Positions 28,606-35,694 of a stretch of DNA of 35,694 nt are shown one piece after another; positions within the stretch are counted from its first letter, which is position 1, and each line of letters begins with the position of its first letter. This DNA is from JBBSEZ01 sp038239195 (GTDB taxonomy: Bacteria > Planctomycetota > Planctomycetia > Gemmatales > Gemmataceae): NCBI GenBank assembly GCA_038239195.1, contig JBBSEZ010000039.1:1-35694 (forward strand), given 5' to 3'. The position numbers were made by a program, and so were the translations under genes. Below the pieces are notes generated by a model. The model saw only the letters and a program-made list of their open reading frames with translations, had not been told where the DNA came from and ran no database searches.

Positions 28606-31113
28606 TCAAGAAGGCCCTGTCTTGGGATTGATCCTTCCTCCCTCATCCCGTTCCGCGAGCCTTTCCAGGCTGCCCTGAATCTCGCCTTCGAGCAGCGTGC
28701 CCAGCTTGTACTTCGCGAGTTGGCGCAACAGGCCCCGCGCCGCCGGCGTGCCGGAGCGCTCCAGCACCTCGATCGCCCGCAACACGCGCAGCCGTTCCAG
28801 CGGCACGCCCTGCAAGCGGGCCAGCAGCGTTTCCACCCGACGACGCACCTCCAACGACGGGCTCTTCGCCGCCCGCGCCAGCGCTTCCTCCGCCCCCACG
28901 CCCAGCTTCGCCAGCTCCTCCTCCGCCGTCTCGCGCACGTCGTAATCGTTGCTGTCCAGGTCCGCGATCAGCTTGCCGATTGCCTTGGCGTCCGCCGGCG
29001 GCCGGGGCTTCAGGCGCTCCTTCAACAGCGGGATCGCCTCGCCTGGCCCGCTCGACAGCGCCGCCATCGCCTTGAAGGCACGGCCCGCGTCGTTGCCCTC
29101 CAGGTCGCGCCACAGCGCCGTCTTGTCGAGCGGCCCCTTTCCCACCGGAGGCGCCGGCACGTCCCAGACCAGAATGGTCGTGTTGGCGCCGCCCGAGGCC
29201 AGCCGCCGCCCGTCGGGGGAGAACGCCAGCGAGGCCACCGGCCCTTGCTTGCCGTCGCGCCGCAGCAACTCGCGGCCCAGGTAGATGTCGTAAACCACCA
29301 CCGTGCCCTCGCCCATCGACCGCGCCACCAAACGCCCGTCGCGCGACCAGGCCATCGCGGCGGCGTTGCCTCCCGCGCTGCCCAGCCGGTAGCGCTCCCC
29401 GCCGTTGGCCACCTCGTAGCAGCGCATCTCCGTGTCGAGCCGGATCAGCGATCGGCCATCGGGCGAGAACTCCACGCGCGGCGAATAGAAGTGGCCGGTC
29501 CCGGCGACCGGCAACACCGTCCACAGCGACGTGGCCGTCGCCACGTCGAAGACGCGCAGCGTCCGGTCGGTGGTCGCCAGCGCCAGGCGCTTGCCGTCGG
29601 GCGAGAAGGCCAGCCCGGTGGACCACGGCTGCGCCAGCACGGTGAGGTCGCGCCCCGGCTTGTTGCTCGTCAGGTCGATCAGTTGGAGCTTCTGATCGGT
29701 GTTGTTGATCGCCGCCAGCATTTTGCCGTCGGGCGACACCACGCTTTGCGAGTAGTAGACGGTGCTGGGGGCGGGCGTCGTCAGGCGGCGGGCCACCGTG
29801 TCGGCGCCCGGCCTCCACTCGTACAGCGTGCGGTCGTAGCCGACCCAGCGCACGCCCTTGCCGTCGCGCGACAGCGCGAAATGCTGCACCCCGGCCGAGT
29901 AGCCGGAGGTGAGCTGGTGGAGCTCCTTGCCGGTGCCCGCGTCCCACGCGCGCAAGGTGCTCCCCCCGCCGGAGATGAGGCCCTTGCCGTCGGGCGTGAA
30001 GATCAGCTTCATGACGCTGGCCTTGTGGCCTGCGCCTGCGTGGAGCTGCTTGCCGGCGCTGAGGTCGAACAGCGACACGACATTGCCCGAGGCCGCGGCC
30101 GCCAGCTTCCCGTCGCGCGTCAGGGCGAGCTGGGGCATGTGGTTGGTCGGCACGGGAAAAGCGCGCAGCGCCTTGCCCGAGGCCACGCCCCACACCAGCA
30201 GGCTCGGCCCGCGCAGATCGACCAGGAAACGCCCGTTGTGCGTGAACGCCAGCCACCAGTTCGCCGAGTAGTGATGGTAGTTGTTCGGCGCGAGCTCCAG
30301 GCGCTTGACGACCTTGTCCCTCGCCAGGTCGATCACGGTCAACTGCCGGCCCGTGTTGCCGACCGCCAGCGTCTTGCCGTCGGGCGAAATGGCCAGCCCC
30401 TGGATGCGCGCGAACGTCGTGTCGCTCGGAGGGCCCGCGGACTCGAGGACGCGCAGGTCGCGGCCCGTGGACGTCTCGAAGACGTGGAGCTTGTTGTCGT
30501 TGTAGGGCGTCAGGAAGCGCTTGCTGTCGGGAGTGAAGACGGCGGCCAGCGCCTGGTAGTTGTTGTTGACGAGCGTCAAGCGATGGCGAATGCGGGCGCC
30601 CTCGACGTCCCACAGCAGGAGGTCGCGGCCGTACTGCGCCGTGGCGATCAGCGATTTGCCGTCCGGCGCCAGCACGACGAAGGTGTTGCTGTAGTTGCGC
30701 ATCGGGTCGGTCAGCGTCTTGCGCTCCACCCCCGTCACCGGGTCGAGGATGCGCACCGTGCCGTCGTTGCACCCCAGGGCGAGCACCTTGCCGTTGGCGC
30801 TGAACTGAATGCTGGAGATGCCGTGCGGCCCGACCAGCACGCGCTTGATCTCCTTGCCCGTCGCCCGGTCCCAGTAGACGAGGTTGCGCGAGTACCCGCC
30901 GGTGAGCAGCGTTTTGCCGTCGGGGCTAAAGGCGAGGCACTGGATCGCCTGTTCGTGCCGCAGCCGGGTGGTCCCCAGCCGGACGAGGGCGCCTTCGGGC
31001 AGAGGATCGCCATGCAGGTCTCTGTGGCCCAGGTCGGGGGGCCCGGCGGCCCCGCTCACCAGGGGCGAGAGCAAGGCCAGGGCGGCGAGAGCGAGAAGTC
31101 GTTGGAAGCGCAT
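28606..31113 (-). CDS. Secreted WD40-repeat protein with C-terminal HEAT-like domain
   Basis: An 835-residue exported protein (signal peptide MRFQRLLALAALALLSPLVS). About a dozen WD40 repeats run from about 45 to 640, with repeated FSPDGK and LWD/VWD ends (IQCLAFSPDGKTLLTGGYSR, LAISPDGKTLAVGNTGRQLT, LAFSPDGRRLASGGANTTIL then VWDV); that number suggests two propellers. From about 650 to 835 helical repeats follow (RAFKAMAALSSGPGEAIPLL, IADLDSNDYDVRETAEEELA), the planctomycete WD40-HEAT tail. Start at 31113; CGAGG lies five bases upstream. It begins 47 bases after the HEAT-repeat gene's stop, so both are likely one transcript. Role unknown; probably a periplasmic or surface scaffold. Confidence 0.9.
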   Translation of the reverse strand: MRFQRLLALAALALLSPLVSGAAGPPDLGHRDLHGDPLPEGALVRLGTTRLRHEQAIQCLAFSPDGKTLLTGGYSRNLVYWDRATGKEIKRVLVGPHGISSIQFSANGKVLALGCNDGTVRILDPVTGVERKTLTDPMRNYSNTFVVLAPDGKSLIATAQYGRDLLLWDVEGARIRHRLTLVNNNYQALAAVFTPDSKRFLTPYNDNKLHVFETSTGRDLRVLESAGPPSDTTFARIQGLAISPDGKTLAVGNTGRQLTVIDLARDKVVKRLELAPNNYHHYSANWWLAFTHNGRFLVDLRGPSLLVWGVASGKALRAFPVPTNHMPQLALTRDGKLAAAASGNVVSLFDLSAGKQLHAGAGHKASVMKLIFTPDGKGLISGGGSTLRAWDAGTGKELHQLTSGYSAGVQHFALSRDGKGVRWVGYDRTLYEWRPGADTVARRLTTPAPSTVYYSQSVVSPDGKMLAAINNTDQKLQLIDLTSNKPGRDLTVLAQPWSTGLAFSPDGKRLALATTDRTLRVFDVATATSLWTVLPVAGTGHFYSPRVEFSPDGRSLIRLDTEMRCYEVANGGERYRLGSAGGNAAAMAWSRDGRLVARSMGEGTVVVYDIYLGRELLRRDGKQGPVASLAFSPDGRRLASGGANTTILVWDVPAPPVGKGPLDKTALWRDLEGNDAGRAFKAMAALSSGPGEAIPLLKERLKPRPPADAKAIGKLIADLDSNDYDVRETAEEELAKLGVGAEEALARAAKSPSLEVRRRVETLLARLQGVPLERLRVLRAIEVLERSGTPAARGLLRQLAKYKLGTLLEGEIQGSLERLAERDEGGRINPKTGPS

Positions 31114-31160
31114 GGAAACCTCGAGGATGCCTTCGGGTGTATGCTTGGTTTCGCCGCGGG

Positions 31161-33764
31161 TCAGTCGGCCTTCTTCGCCGGGGGGGCCTCGATCTTCTTC
31201 ACCGCGGCAGTGGCGGCGGTGCGGGCCGCCAGTTCGCTGTCGGTGCGGGCCATCGTCCGGAGCGCCGGGACGGCCGCTTTGGCCGCGGGGCCCATCTCGC
31301 CCAGGCAGCTCGCCCAGGCGGAGCGGCTGTAGCCCGGGGTTGTGTCCTTGAGCAACGCCACCAGTACGGGGACCGTCTTGTCCTTGTCCCTGATGACTTG
31401 CCACAGCGCCAGCGCGGCGTGCCCGCGGGCGTACGCCTTGCCATCCTCGAGCATCGTCTCGAGCTCGCCCGCGAACGCCTTGCCGCCGGCGCCGAGACGT
31501 CCGACGTTGACGGCGGCGCTGCCCCGGTTGATTTCCGAGGGAGACTTCAGGCCGTCGTGCAGCAACTTCAACGCGTCCTTGTCGTCCGGCTCGATGGCGA
31601 GGAGGTGGCCCGCGGCGGCGAAGTTGGTGCTGCCAGCGCGGACGAGGCGGCGCAAGACCGGGGCGGCCTCTTTCTTCGCCACGGCGGGCGCCACCTTGTG
31701 CAGGGCCTCGGCCGCGGCCAGGTGGTTTTGGGCCGCCAGGGGGTCGTGGAGGACGGCGACCAGCGCCGGGGCTGCCGACGCTGCCTTGGGCCCGCTGTCG
31801 CGCACGAGGTGGATGGCGGGCTGGGCGTTGTAGGTCCGCTGGGTTTCCTTGATGAAGGCCACGAGCCGGGGCATCAGCTCCTTGGGCTCGGCGCCGACCT
31901 TCTCCAGAGAGAGCAACACGGTCAAGCGGGTGGAGGGGTCGCGCTCGCGCAGCAGGATGACGAGGTCGGGGATGGCCGACTTCGCCCCGGGGCCGATGGA
32001 ACCGAGCGCCTCGACCGCCAGACGGCGCGTCGGCTCGTCGGGGGCGCGCAGGGCATCGACGACGGCCGGCACCACCTTCGCCGCGTCGGGGCCCATCCGC
32101 TGGAGCAAGCCCAGCGTCGCGTAGCGCACCTCCGGCTGGCGCATCAGGTCGAGCGCCCTGGGCACGATCTCCTTGTGCTTCGGCTCGACGCGCCAGAGCA
32201 ACTCGACGGCCGGGAGGCGCACCCTGGGCGCGGCGTCCTTGATCGCCTCCAGGCAGACGGGGAGGGCGTCCTTGGGCTCGGGGCCAATCGAAAGGAGGGC
32301 CTGGAGGCAGGCCGTCCGGGTACTCGTGCTCGTGGTGTCCTTGCCCACCATCGCCAGCAGGGTGGGGGCGACCGATTTGGCCTCGGGGCCGACGTTGCCC
32401 AGCGCCAGGACGGCGGACTCGCGCAGGGCGACGTTCTCGGCCTCGAGCAGCGGAACGAGCTTGGGCACGACGTCCTTGGCCTGGGGGCCGACGGAGGCGA
32501 TCACCCGGCAGGCGCGTTGCCGCACGGAGGTGTCGGCGTGCTTGAGCAGGGGGACCATCGCCTCGGCCGATTTGGCGCCGAACTGCCCCAGCGCGTAGAC
32601 GGCCGTCTCGTGCGCCGAGTTGTAGCCGAAGCGGCTCGGAGGCGGTTCGGGCTCCTTGAGCAGCTCGACGAGCGGAGGGATGGTCGCCGGGCCGATGCGC
32701 ACCAGCGTGTGGCGAACCTCGTGGGGCACGTAGTAGTCGCGAACCTTGAGGATCTCGACGAGCCGGGGCGCGGCCTTGGCGGCGCCGGGGCCGAGCGGGG
32801 CAAGCGCGGCGATGGCGCTGGCCCAGTTGGTGCGGTTCTCGTTCTTGAGCGCCTCCAGGTAGACGGGCATGACGCGGTCGGCCTTGCCCTCGACCTCGAA
32901 GAGGGCGCGGGCCGCCTGAACGCGCGTCCCGAGGTCCTTGTTCTTGAGGGCCTCTTCGAGCAGCGGGACGACAGTTTTGGAGCGCGCGGTGGAGCTGGCG
33001 ATCGTGTTGAGGACCGCGAAGCGAAGGGCCTGATCGGGGCTGCGGAGCCCGGCGCGCAGGACGTCGGTCACCGGCTTGCCGGTCTGTTCGAGCGCCCACA
33101 GCAGCCGGGCGGCGCTGACGCGCGTGGGCAGGCCGTCCTCCCGGAGGCAGGCGGTCAGCGTGGGGATGGCGTCCTTGCTGAGCAGGGCGGGGCCCGCGTT
33201 GTGGAACACCTGGAGGGCGTTGCGGCGCGTGCGACTGTCCTTGGCGGCGAGGGCCTTGACGAGGTAGGGCCGGGCGGTGGCGCCGAGGCGCGTGAGGGTG
33301 GCGGTTGCCTCGTTGCGGACGGCGGGGTCGGCATCGTCGAGCAGTTCGAGGATGGCCGGGGTGGCGGGGGCGGCGTCGGCGCCAATCTCGGCGAGGGTGA
33401 CGAGGGCCTCGCGGCGGGTGACCGCGTTGGCGGTGCGCATGTTCGCGGCGAGGGCGACGACGGCGGGCCCGCTCTGCCCCGCGATTCGCCACAGGGCGAG
33501 GGCGGCGCGGGTGCGCAGGGTGGGGCTATCGTCCTTGAGGAGCCTGGTGAGGGCGGGCACCGCCTGCTTGACGCCCGGGCCGGCCTGGGCCAGCACCTCG
33601 ATGGCCTCTTCGCGGACGAGCAGGTCGGGGTCGGCGAGGTCGGCGAGCCAGACGCGGACGGGCCGGCCCGCGGTGTGGGGCTCGATCGAAGGGGGCGCGG
33701 CCGCGGGGGCGGCCCCCGCGGCCAGGGCCAGCAGCGCCAGCGTCGGGAGCAGAGGGTGTCTCAT
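31161..33764 (-). CDS. Secreted HEAT-repeat protein
   Basis: An 867-residue exported protein made almost wholly of HEAT/PBS-lyase-type repeats. The signal peptide is MRHPLLPTLALLALAAGAAP. Repeats of about 36-38 residues follow (VRVWLADLADPDLLVREEAI then EVLAQAGPGVKQAVPALTRL, PAILELLDDADPAVRNEATA), with the A-A-V-P-A-L and V-R motifs of each unit easy to see and more than fifteen units by eye. It ends with Lys-rich VKKIEAPPAKKAD. The ATG at 33764 is preceded only by a weak, distant GAGGA. It is the first gene of a unit with the WD40-HEAT protein. A curved scaffold for protein binding is the general role of such repeats; the partner is unknown. Confidence 0.9.
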   Translation of the reverse strand: MRHPLLPTLALLALAAGAAPAAAPPSIEPHTAGRPVRVWLADLADPDLLVREEAIEVLAQAGPGVKQAVPALTRLLKDDSPTLRTRAALALWRIAGQSGPAVVALAANMRTANAVTRREALVTLAEIGADAAPATPAILELLDDADPAVRNEATATLTRLGATARPYLVKALAAKDSRTRRNALQVFHNAGPALLSKDAIPTLTACLREDGLPTRVSAARLLWALEQTGKPVTDVLRAGLRSPDQALRFAVLNTIASSTARSKTVVPLLEEALKNKDLGTRVQAARALFEVEGKADRVMPVYLEALKNENRTNWASAIAALAPLGPGAAKAAPRLVEILKVRDYYVPHEVRHTLVRIGPATIPPLVELLKEPEPPPSRFGYNSAHETAVYALGQFGAKSAEAMVPLLKHADTSVRQRACRVIASVGPQAKDVVPKLVPLLEAENVALRESAVLALGNVGPEAKSVAPTLLAMVGKDTTSTSTRTACLQALLSIGPEPKDALPVCLEAIKDAAPRVRLPAVELLWRVEPKHKEIVPRALDLMRQPEVRYATLGLLQRMGPDAAKVVPAVVDALRAPDEPTRRLAVEALGSIGPGAKSAIPDLVILLRERDPSTRLTVLLSLEKVGAEPKELMPRLVAFIKETQRTYNAQPAIHLVRDSGPKAASAAPALVAVLHDPLAAQNHLAAAEALHKVAPAVAKKEAAPVLRRLVRAGSTNFAAAGHLLAIEPDDKDALKLLHDGLKSPSEINRGSAAVNVGRLGAGGKAFAGELETMLEDGKAYARGHAALALWQVIRDKDKTVPVLVALLKDTTPGYSRSAWASCLGEMGPAAKAAVPALRTMARTDSELAARTAATAAVKKIEAPPAKKAD

Positions 33765-33845
33765 GGTGCGGAGCGTCCTCGTTCGGCTGGGCGCGCAATC
33801 GCCTTTCTACCCAGCATATCAGCCAGGACCACTCCGACAACAAAA

Positions 33846-33987
33846 AAGAGGAGTTAGCCACACACGAACACAGATGAACGCGGGTGGAAGAAAAGCAGAG
33901 GGGAGGGAGAAGCCCGACGCCCTCCGTCCTCTCTGTTCTTCTGTCTTATCCGTGTTCATCTGTGTTCATCTGTGGCTAACTCCTCTT
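33846..33987. repeat. 142-base inverted repeat containing CACAGATGAACACAGATG
   Basis: Two imperfect arms of about 65 bases. The outer 14 bases, AAGAGGAGTTAGCC, pair exactly with GGCTAACTCCTCTT, followed by the widespread CACAGATGAACACAGATG-type motif. The right arm reads CATCTGTGTTCATCTGTGGC; the left arm has CACACGAACACAGATGAAC. The left arm has diverged more (CGGGTGGAAG where the right arm implies CGGATAAGAC). It ends one base before the asnS stop codon and lies downstream of asnS and upstream of the HEAT gene. No open frame inside. A MITE-like or REP-like element. Confidence 0.85.
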
Positions 33988-33988
33988 C

Positions 33989-35383
33989 TCAGAACTCGGC
34001 GTTGCCCGGCACGCGCGGAAACGGGATCGCGTCGCGGATGTTGCCCAGGCCGGTGACGAACTGCACCGTCCGCTCCAGCCCCAGCCCGAACCCCGCGTGC
34101 GGCACCGTGCCGTAGCGGCGCAGGTCGAGATACCACCAGTAGGCCCTCGGGTCGAGCTTCTGCTCCACCATGCGCCGCTCCAGCACGTCGAGCCGTTCCT
34201 CGCGCTGGCTCCCGCCGATGATCTCGCCCACCCGCGGGACCAGCACGTCCATGGCGCGCACCGTCCGGTCGTCGTCGTTGAGGCGCATGTAGAAGCTTTT
34301 GATCCCCTTCGGATAGTCGTAGAGGATCACCGGGCTCTTGAAGTGCTTCTCGGTCAGGAAGCGCTCGTGCTCCGACTGGAGGTCGGTCCCCCACGACACC
34401 GCGAACTCGAACTTCTGGCCCGACTTCCCCAGCACGTCCACCGCCTCGGTGTAGGACAGGCGCACGAAGTTGGCGCCGACGATGCCCTCGAGCGTGCTGA
34501 TGGCGGTCGGCTCGTAGCGCTCGGCGAAGAACTTCATGTCCTCGGTACACTTGGTCAGGGCGTCGGAGAAGATGCGCTTGAGGAACGCCTCGGCGAGGTC
34601 CATGTTGTCGGCCAGCTCGAAGAAGGCCATCTCCGGCTCGACCATCCAGAACTCCGCGAGGTGGCGCGACGTGTTGGAGTTCTCCGCCCGGAAGGTCGGC
34701 CCGAAGGTGTAGACCTTGCCCAGCGCGCAGGCGAACACCTCCGCCTCGAGCTGCCCGCTCACCGTCAGGTAGGTCGGCCGGCCGAAGAAGTCCTTGCTGA
34801 AGTCGATCTCGCCCTGTTCGTTGCGCGGCGGTTTGCCGAGGTCGAAGGTGGTGACGCGGAACATCTGCCCGGCGCCCTCGCAGTCGCTGCCGGTGATGAT
34901 GGGCGGGTGGACGTAGAGAAAGCCTTGCTCCTGGAAGAAGTCGTGGATGGAGCGGCAGACCTGGTTGCGGACGCGCGCGACGGCGCCGAAGGTGTTGGTG
35001 CGCGGCCGCAGGTGGGCCTGCTCGCGCAGGAACTCCAGCGAGGTGTTCTTCTTCTGGATGGGGTATTTGGTAGCGTCGGACCCGCCGTGGACGGCGATGC
35101 TTTTGGCGCGCACCTCGGTCGCCTGCCCCTTGGCGGGGGAGGCCTGGACGGTGCCCGAGACGGTGATGGACGAGCCGACGGAGAGGTGGAGAACTTCGCT
35201 CTGGTAGTTGGACAGCGCGCCCTCGGCGATGATCTGGACGTTGCCGAGGCAGGAGCCGTCGTTGAGCTCGATGAAGCTGAAACCGCCCTTGGAGTCGCGC
35301 CGGGTGCGCACCCAGCCCTGGAGCTTGACGTCTTTGCCGATGGCCTCGGCGGAACGGGCCTCGGCCACGCTGATCTTGTCCAT
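33989..35383 (-). CDS. asnS: Asparaginyl-tRNA synthetase
   Basis: A 464-residue class II aminoacyl-tRNA synthetase that charges tRNA-Asn with asparagine. The N-terminal OB-fold anticodon-binding domain (about 15-105) begins LQGWVRTRRDSKGGFSFIEL then NDGS, the start expected of AsnRS. The catalytic domain shows class II motif 2 (FGPTFRAENSNTSRHLAEFW) and motif 3 (GFGLGLERTVQFVTGLGNIR, then DAIPFPRVPGNAEF at the end). The FWMVEPE and FPRVPG endings favour AsnRS over AspRS. I used the ATG at 35383, with AAAGG nine bases upstream; the frame is open to 35587 but that part crosses the repeats at 35567. Its stop codon adjoins the 142-base inverted repeat. Confidence 0.97.
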   Translation of the reverse strand: MDKISVAEARSAEAIGKDVKLQGWVRTRRDSKGGFSFIELNDGSCLGNVQIIAEGALSNYQSEVLHLSVGSSITVSGTVQASPAKGQATEVRAKSIAVHGGSDATKYPIQKKNTSLEFLREQAHLRPRTNTFGAVARVRNQVCRSIHDFFQEQGFLYVHPPIITGSDCEGAGQMFRVTTFDLGKPPRNEQGEIDFSKDFFGRPTYLTVSGQLEAEVFACALGKVYTFGPTFRAENSNTSRHLAEFWMVEPEMAFFELADNMDLAEAFLKRIFSDALTKCTEDMKFFAERYEPTAISTLEGIVGANFVRLSYTEAVDVLGKSGQKFEFAVSWGTDLQSEHERFLTEKHFKSPVILYDYPKGIKSFYMRLNDDDRTVRAMDVLVPRVGEIIGGSQREERLDVLERRMVEQKLDPRAYWWYLDLRRYGTVPHAGFGLGLERTVQFVTGLGNIRDAIPFPRVPGNAEF

Positions 35384-35566
35384 CGGTGTGCCTTTCTGTC
35401 CTCGGTGAGCGGGGCCAGGGCCTGTCCGAATTGTATGGTATCGCCCGGTGGGGCGAAAGCGACGCGGCGAGGCACGAGGCGCAACATCCGGGTAGGCGCG
35501 TGGCCACCTTTCTTCCCGAGCACGGGGAGAGGGGAGCGCAGGGTGGGCCGATCCTTTGTCAGCGGT

Positions 35567-35608
35567 CCGAAAGTTTGGCCGTGACACCCGGCCCGAAAGT
35601 TTGGCCGT
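35567..35608. repeat. Two direct repeats of CCGAAAGTTTGGCCGT
   Basis: CCGAAAGTTTGGCCGT occurs at 35567-35582 and again, identical, at 35593-35608, a 26-base period. The pair lies upstream of asnS (minus) and before the possible gene at the right edge (plus). Spaced direct repeats of this length can be binding sites or the edge of a mobile element that continues beyond the window. Confidence 0.7.
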
Positions 35609-35678
35609 TTGGCGCTGTTCTGATTCTTCTGGGGCGGTTGGTCACGTGGCGCGCTGCCTGGACACACGGAGGCCCAAG

Positions 35679-35694
35679 ATGTTCTCGCGCGTAA
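35679..35694 (+). CDS. Possible start of a gene cut by the window edge
   Basis: An ATG at 35679 follows GGAGG with six bases between, the best plus-strand ribosome site at this end. Only MFSRV is visible before the window stops, so nothing can be said about the product. Confidence 0.35.

Noticed and set aside
27658..31332. A 1224-residue plus-strand frame crossing carA and the WD40-HEAT gene
   Set aside because: It crosses two genes and an intergenic hairpin with no change in composition, so it is not a gene.
28606..33492. One 1628-residue minus-strand protein joining HEAT and WD40 parts
   Set aside because: The first half is an out-of-frame shadow of the HEAT gene. The WD40 protein has its own signal peptide and ribosome site at 31113.
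1..35694. A complete defence system or biosynthetic cluster
   Set aside because: Only a HicBA pair, an orphan antitoxin and an Rpn nuclease are seen. They are scattered and no set of genes fits a known or convincing new multi-gene system.

Overview
The window looks like chromosomal DNA of a high-GC Planctomycetota bacterium, most likely a Gemmataceae-type genome. The evidence is the gene content: a PSCyt1/DUF1549/DUF1553 protein next to a DUF1501 protein, a multi-haem c-type cytochrome with a PA14 domain, a TIGR03067 protein, a caspase-plus-sulfatase-modifying-factor fusion, WD40 and HEAT proteins with signal peptides, and an ECF sigma factor paired with a WD40/TPR protein of the planctomycete Ser/Thr-kinase type. 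Two core genes anchor it: carA and asnS. Lineage is inferred from gene families, not from a marker tree.

Layout. 1-1958 (minus): a DUF417/RclC-like membrane protein preceded by an AraC regulator whose reading frame is joined to the remnant of another small gene. 2095-6414 (minus): a secreted five-haem PA14 cytochrome and a six-bladed-propeller protein, a likely two-gene operon. 6595-8876 (minus): a PQQ-propeller protein coupled to an Rpn-type nuclease. 9047-9376 (plus): a small unknown gene. 9737-11447 (plus): a caspase/FGE fusion broken by two frameshifts. 11523-17366 (minus): an orphan antitoxin-like gene, then DUF1501, the DUF1549/1553 cytochrome-like protein and a GntR/FCD regulator, the last three probably one operon. 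17645-18674 (plus): a HicB-HicA toxin-antitoxin pair and a TIGR03067 protein, with a near-identical 65-base sequence in front of each unit. 18682-20727 (minus): ECF sigma factor plus a WD40-TPR protein that has lost its kinase domain. 20864-21758: a decayed coiled-coil gene and a perfect hairpin. 21812-25343 (minus): two tandem STN/secretin-like paralogues and an alpha/beta hydrolase. 25515-27240 (plus): a second kinase-family gene, with its catalytic domain deleted and further inactivated. 27346-33764 (minus): carA, a WD40-HEAT protein and a HEAT-repeat protein. 33989-35383 (minus): asnS.

Two themes stand out. First, internal deletions: two separate kinase-type genes have lost the catalytic core, and the caspase/FGE gene has lost about ten codons and one base of a C run. 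These are either real genome decay or assembly/sequencing faults; read mapping would decide. Second, the intergenic spaces carry several unrelated families of long palindromes: a three-copy hairpin family with paired base changes that keep the stem, a 67-base palindrome, a 142-base inverted repeat, and a perfect 21-base-arm hairpin. I see no CRISPR array, rRNA, tRNA, intact transposase or complete defence island. Promoter calls are pattern matches by eye and are weak in GC-rich DNA.
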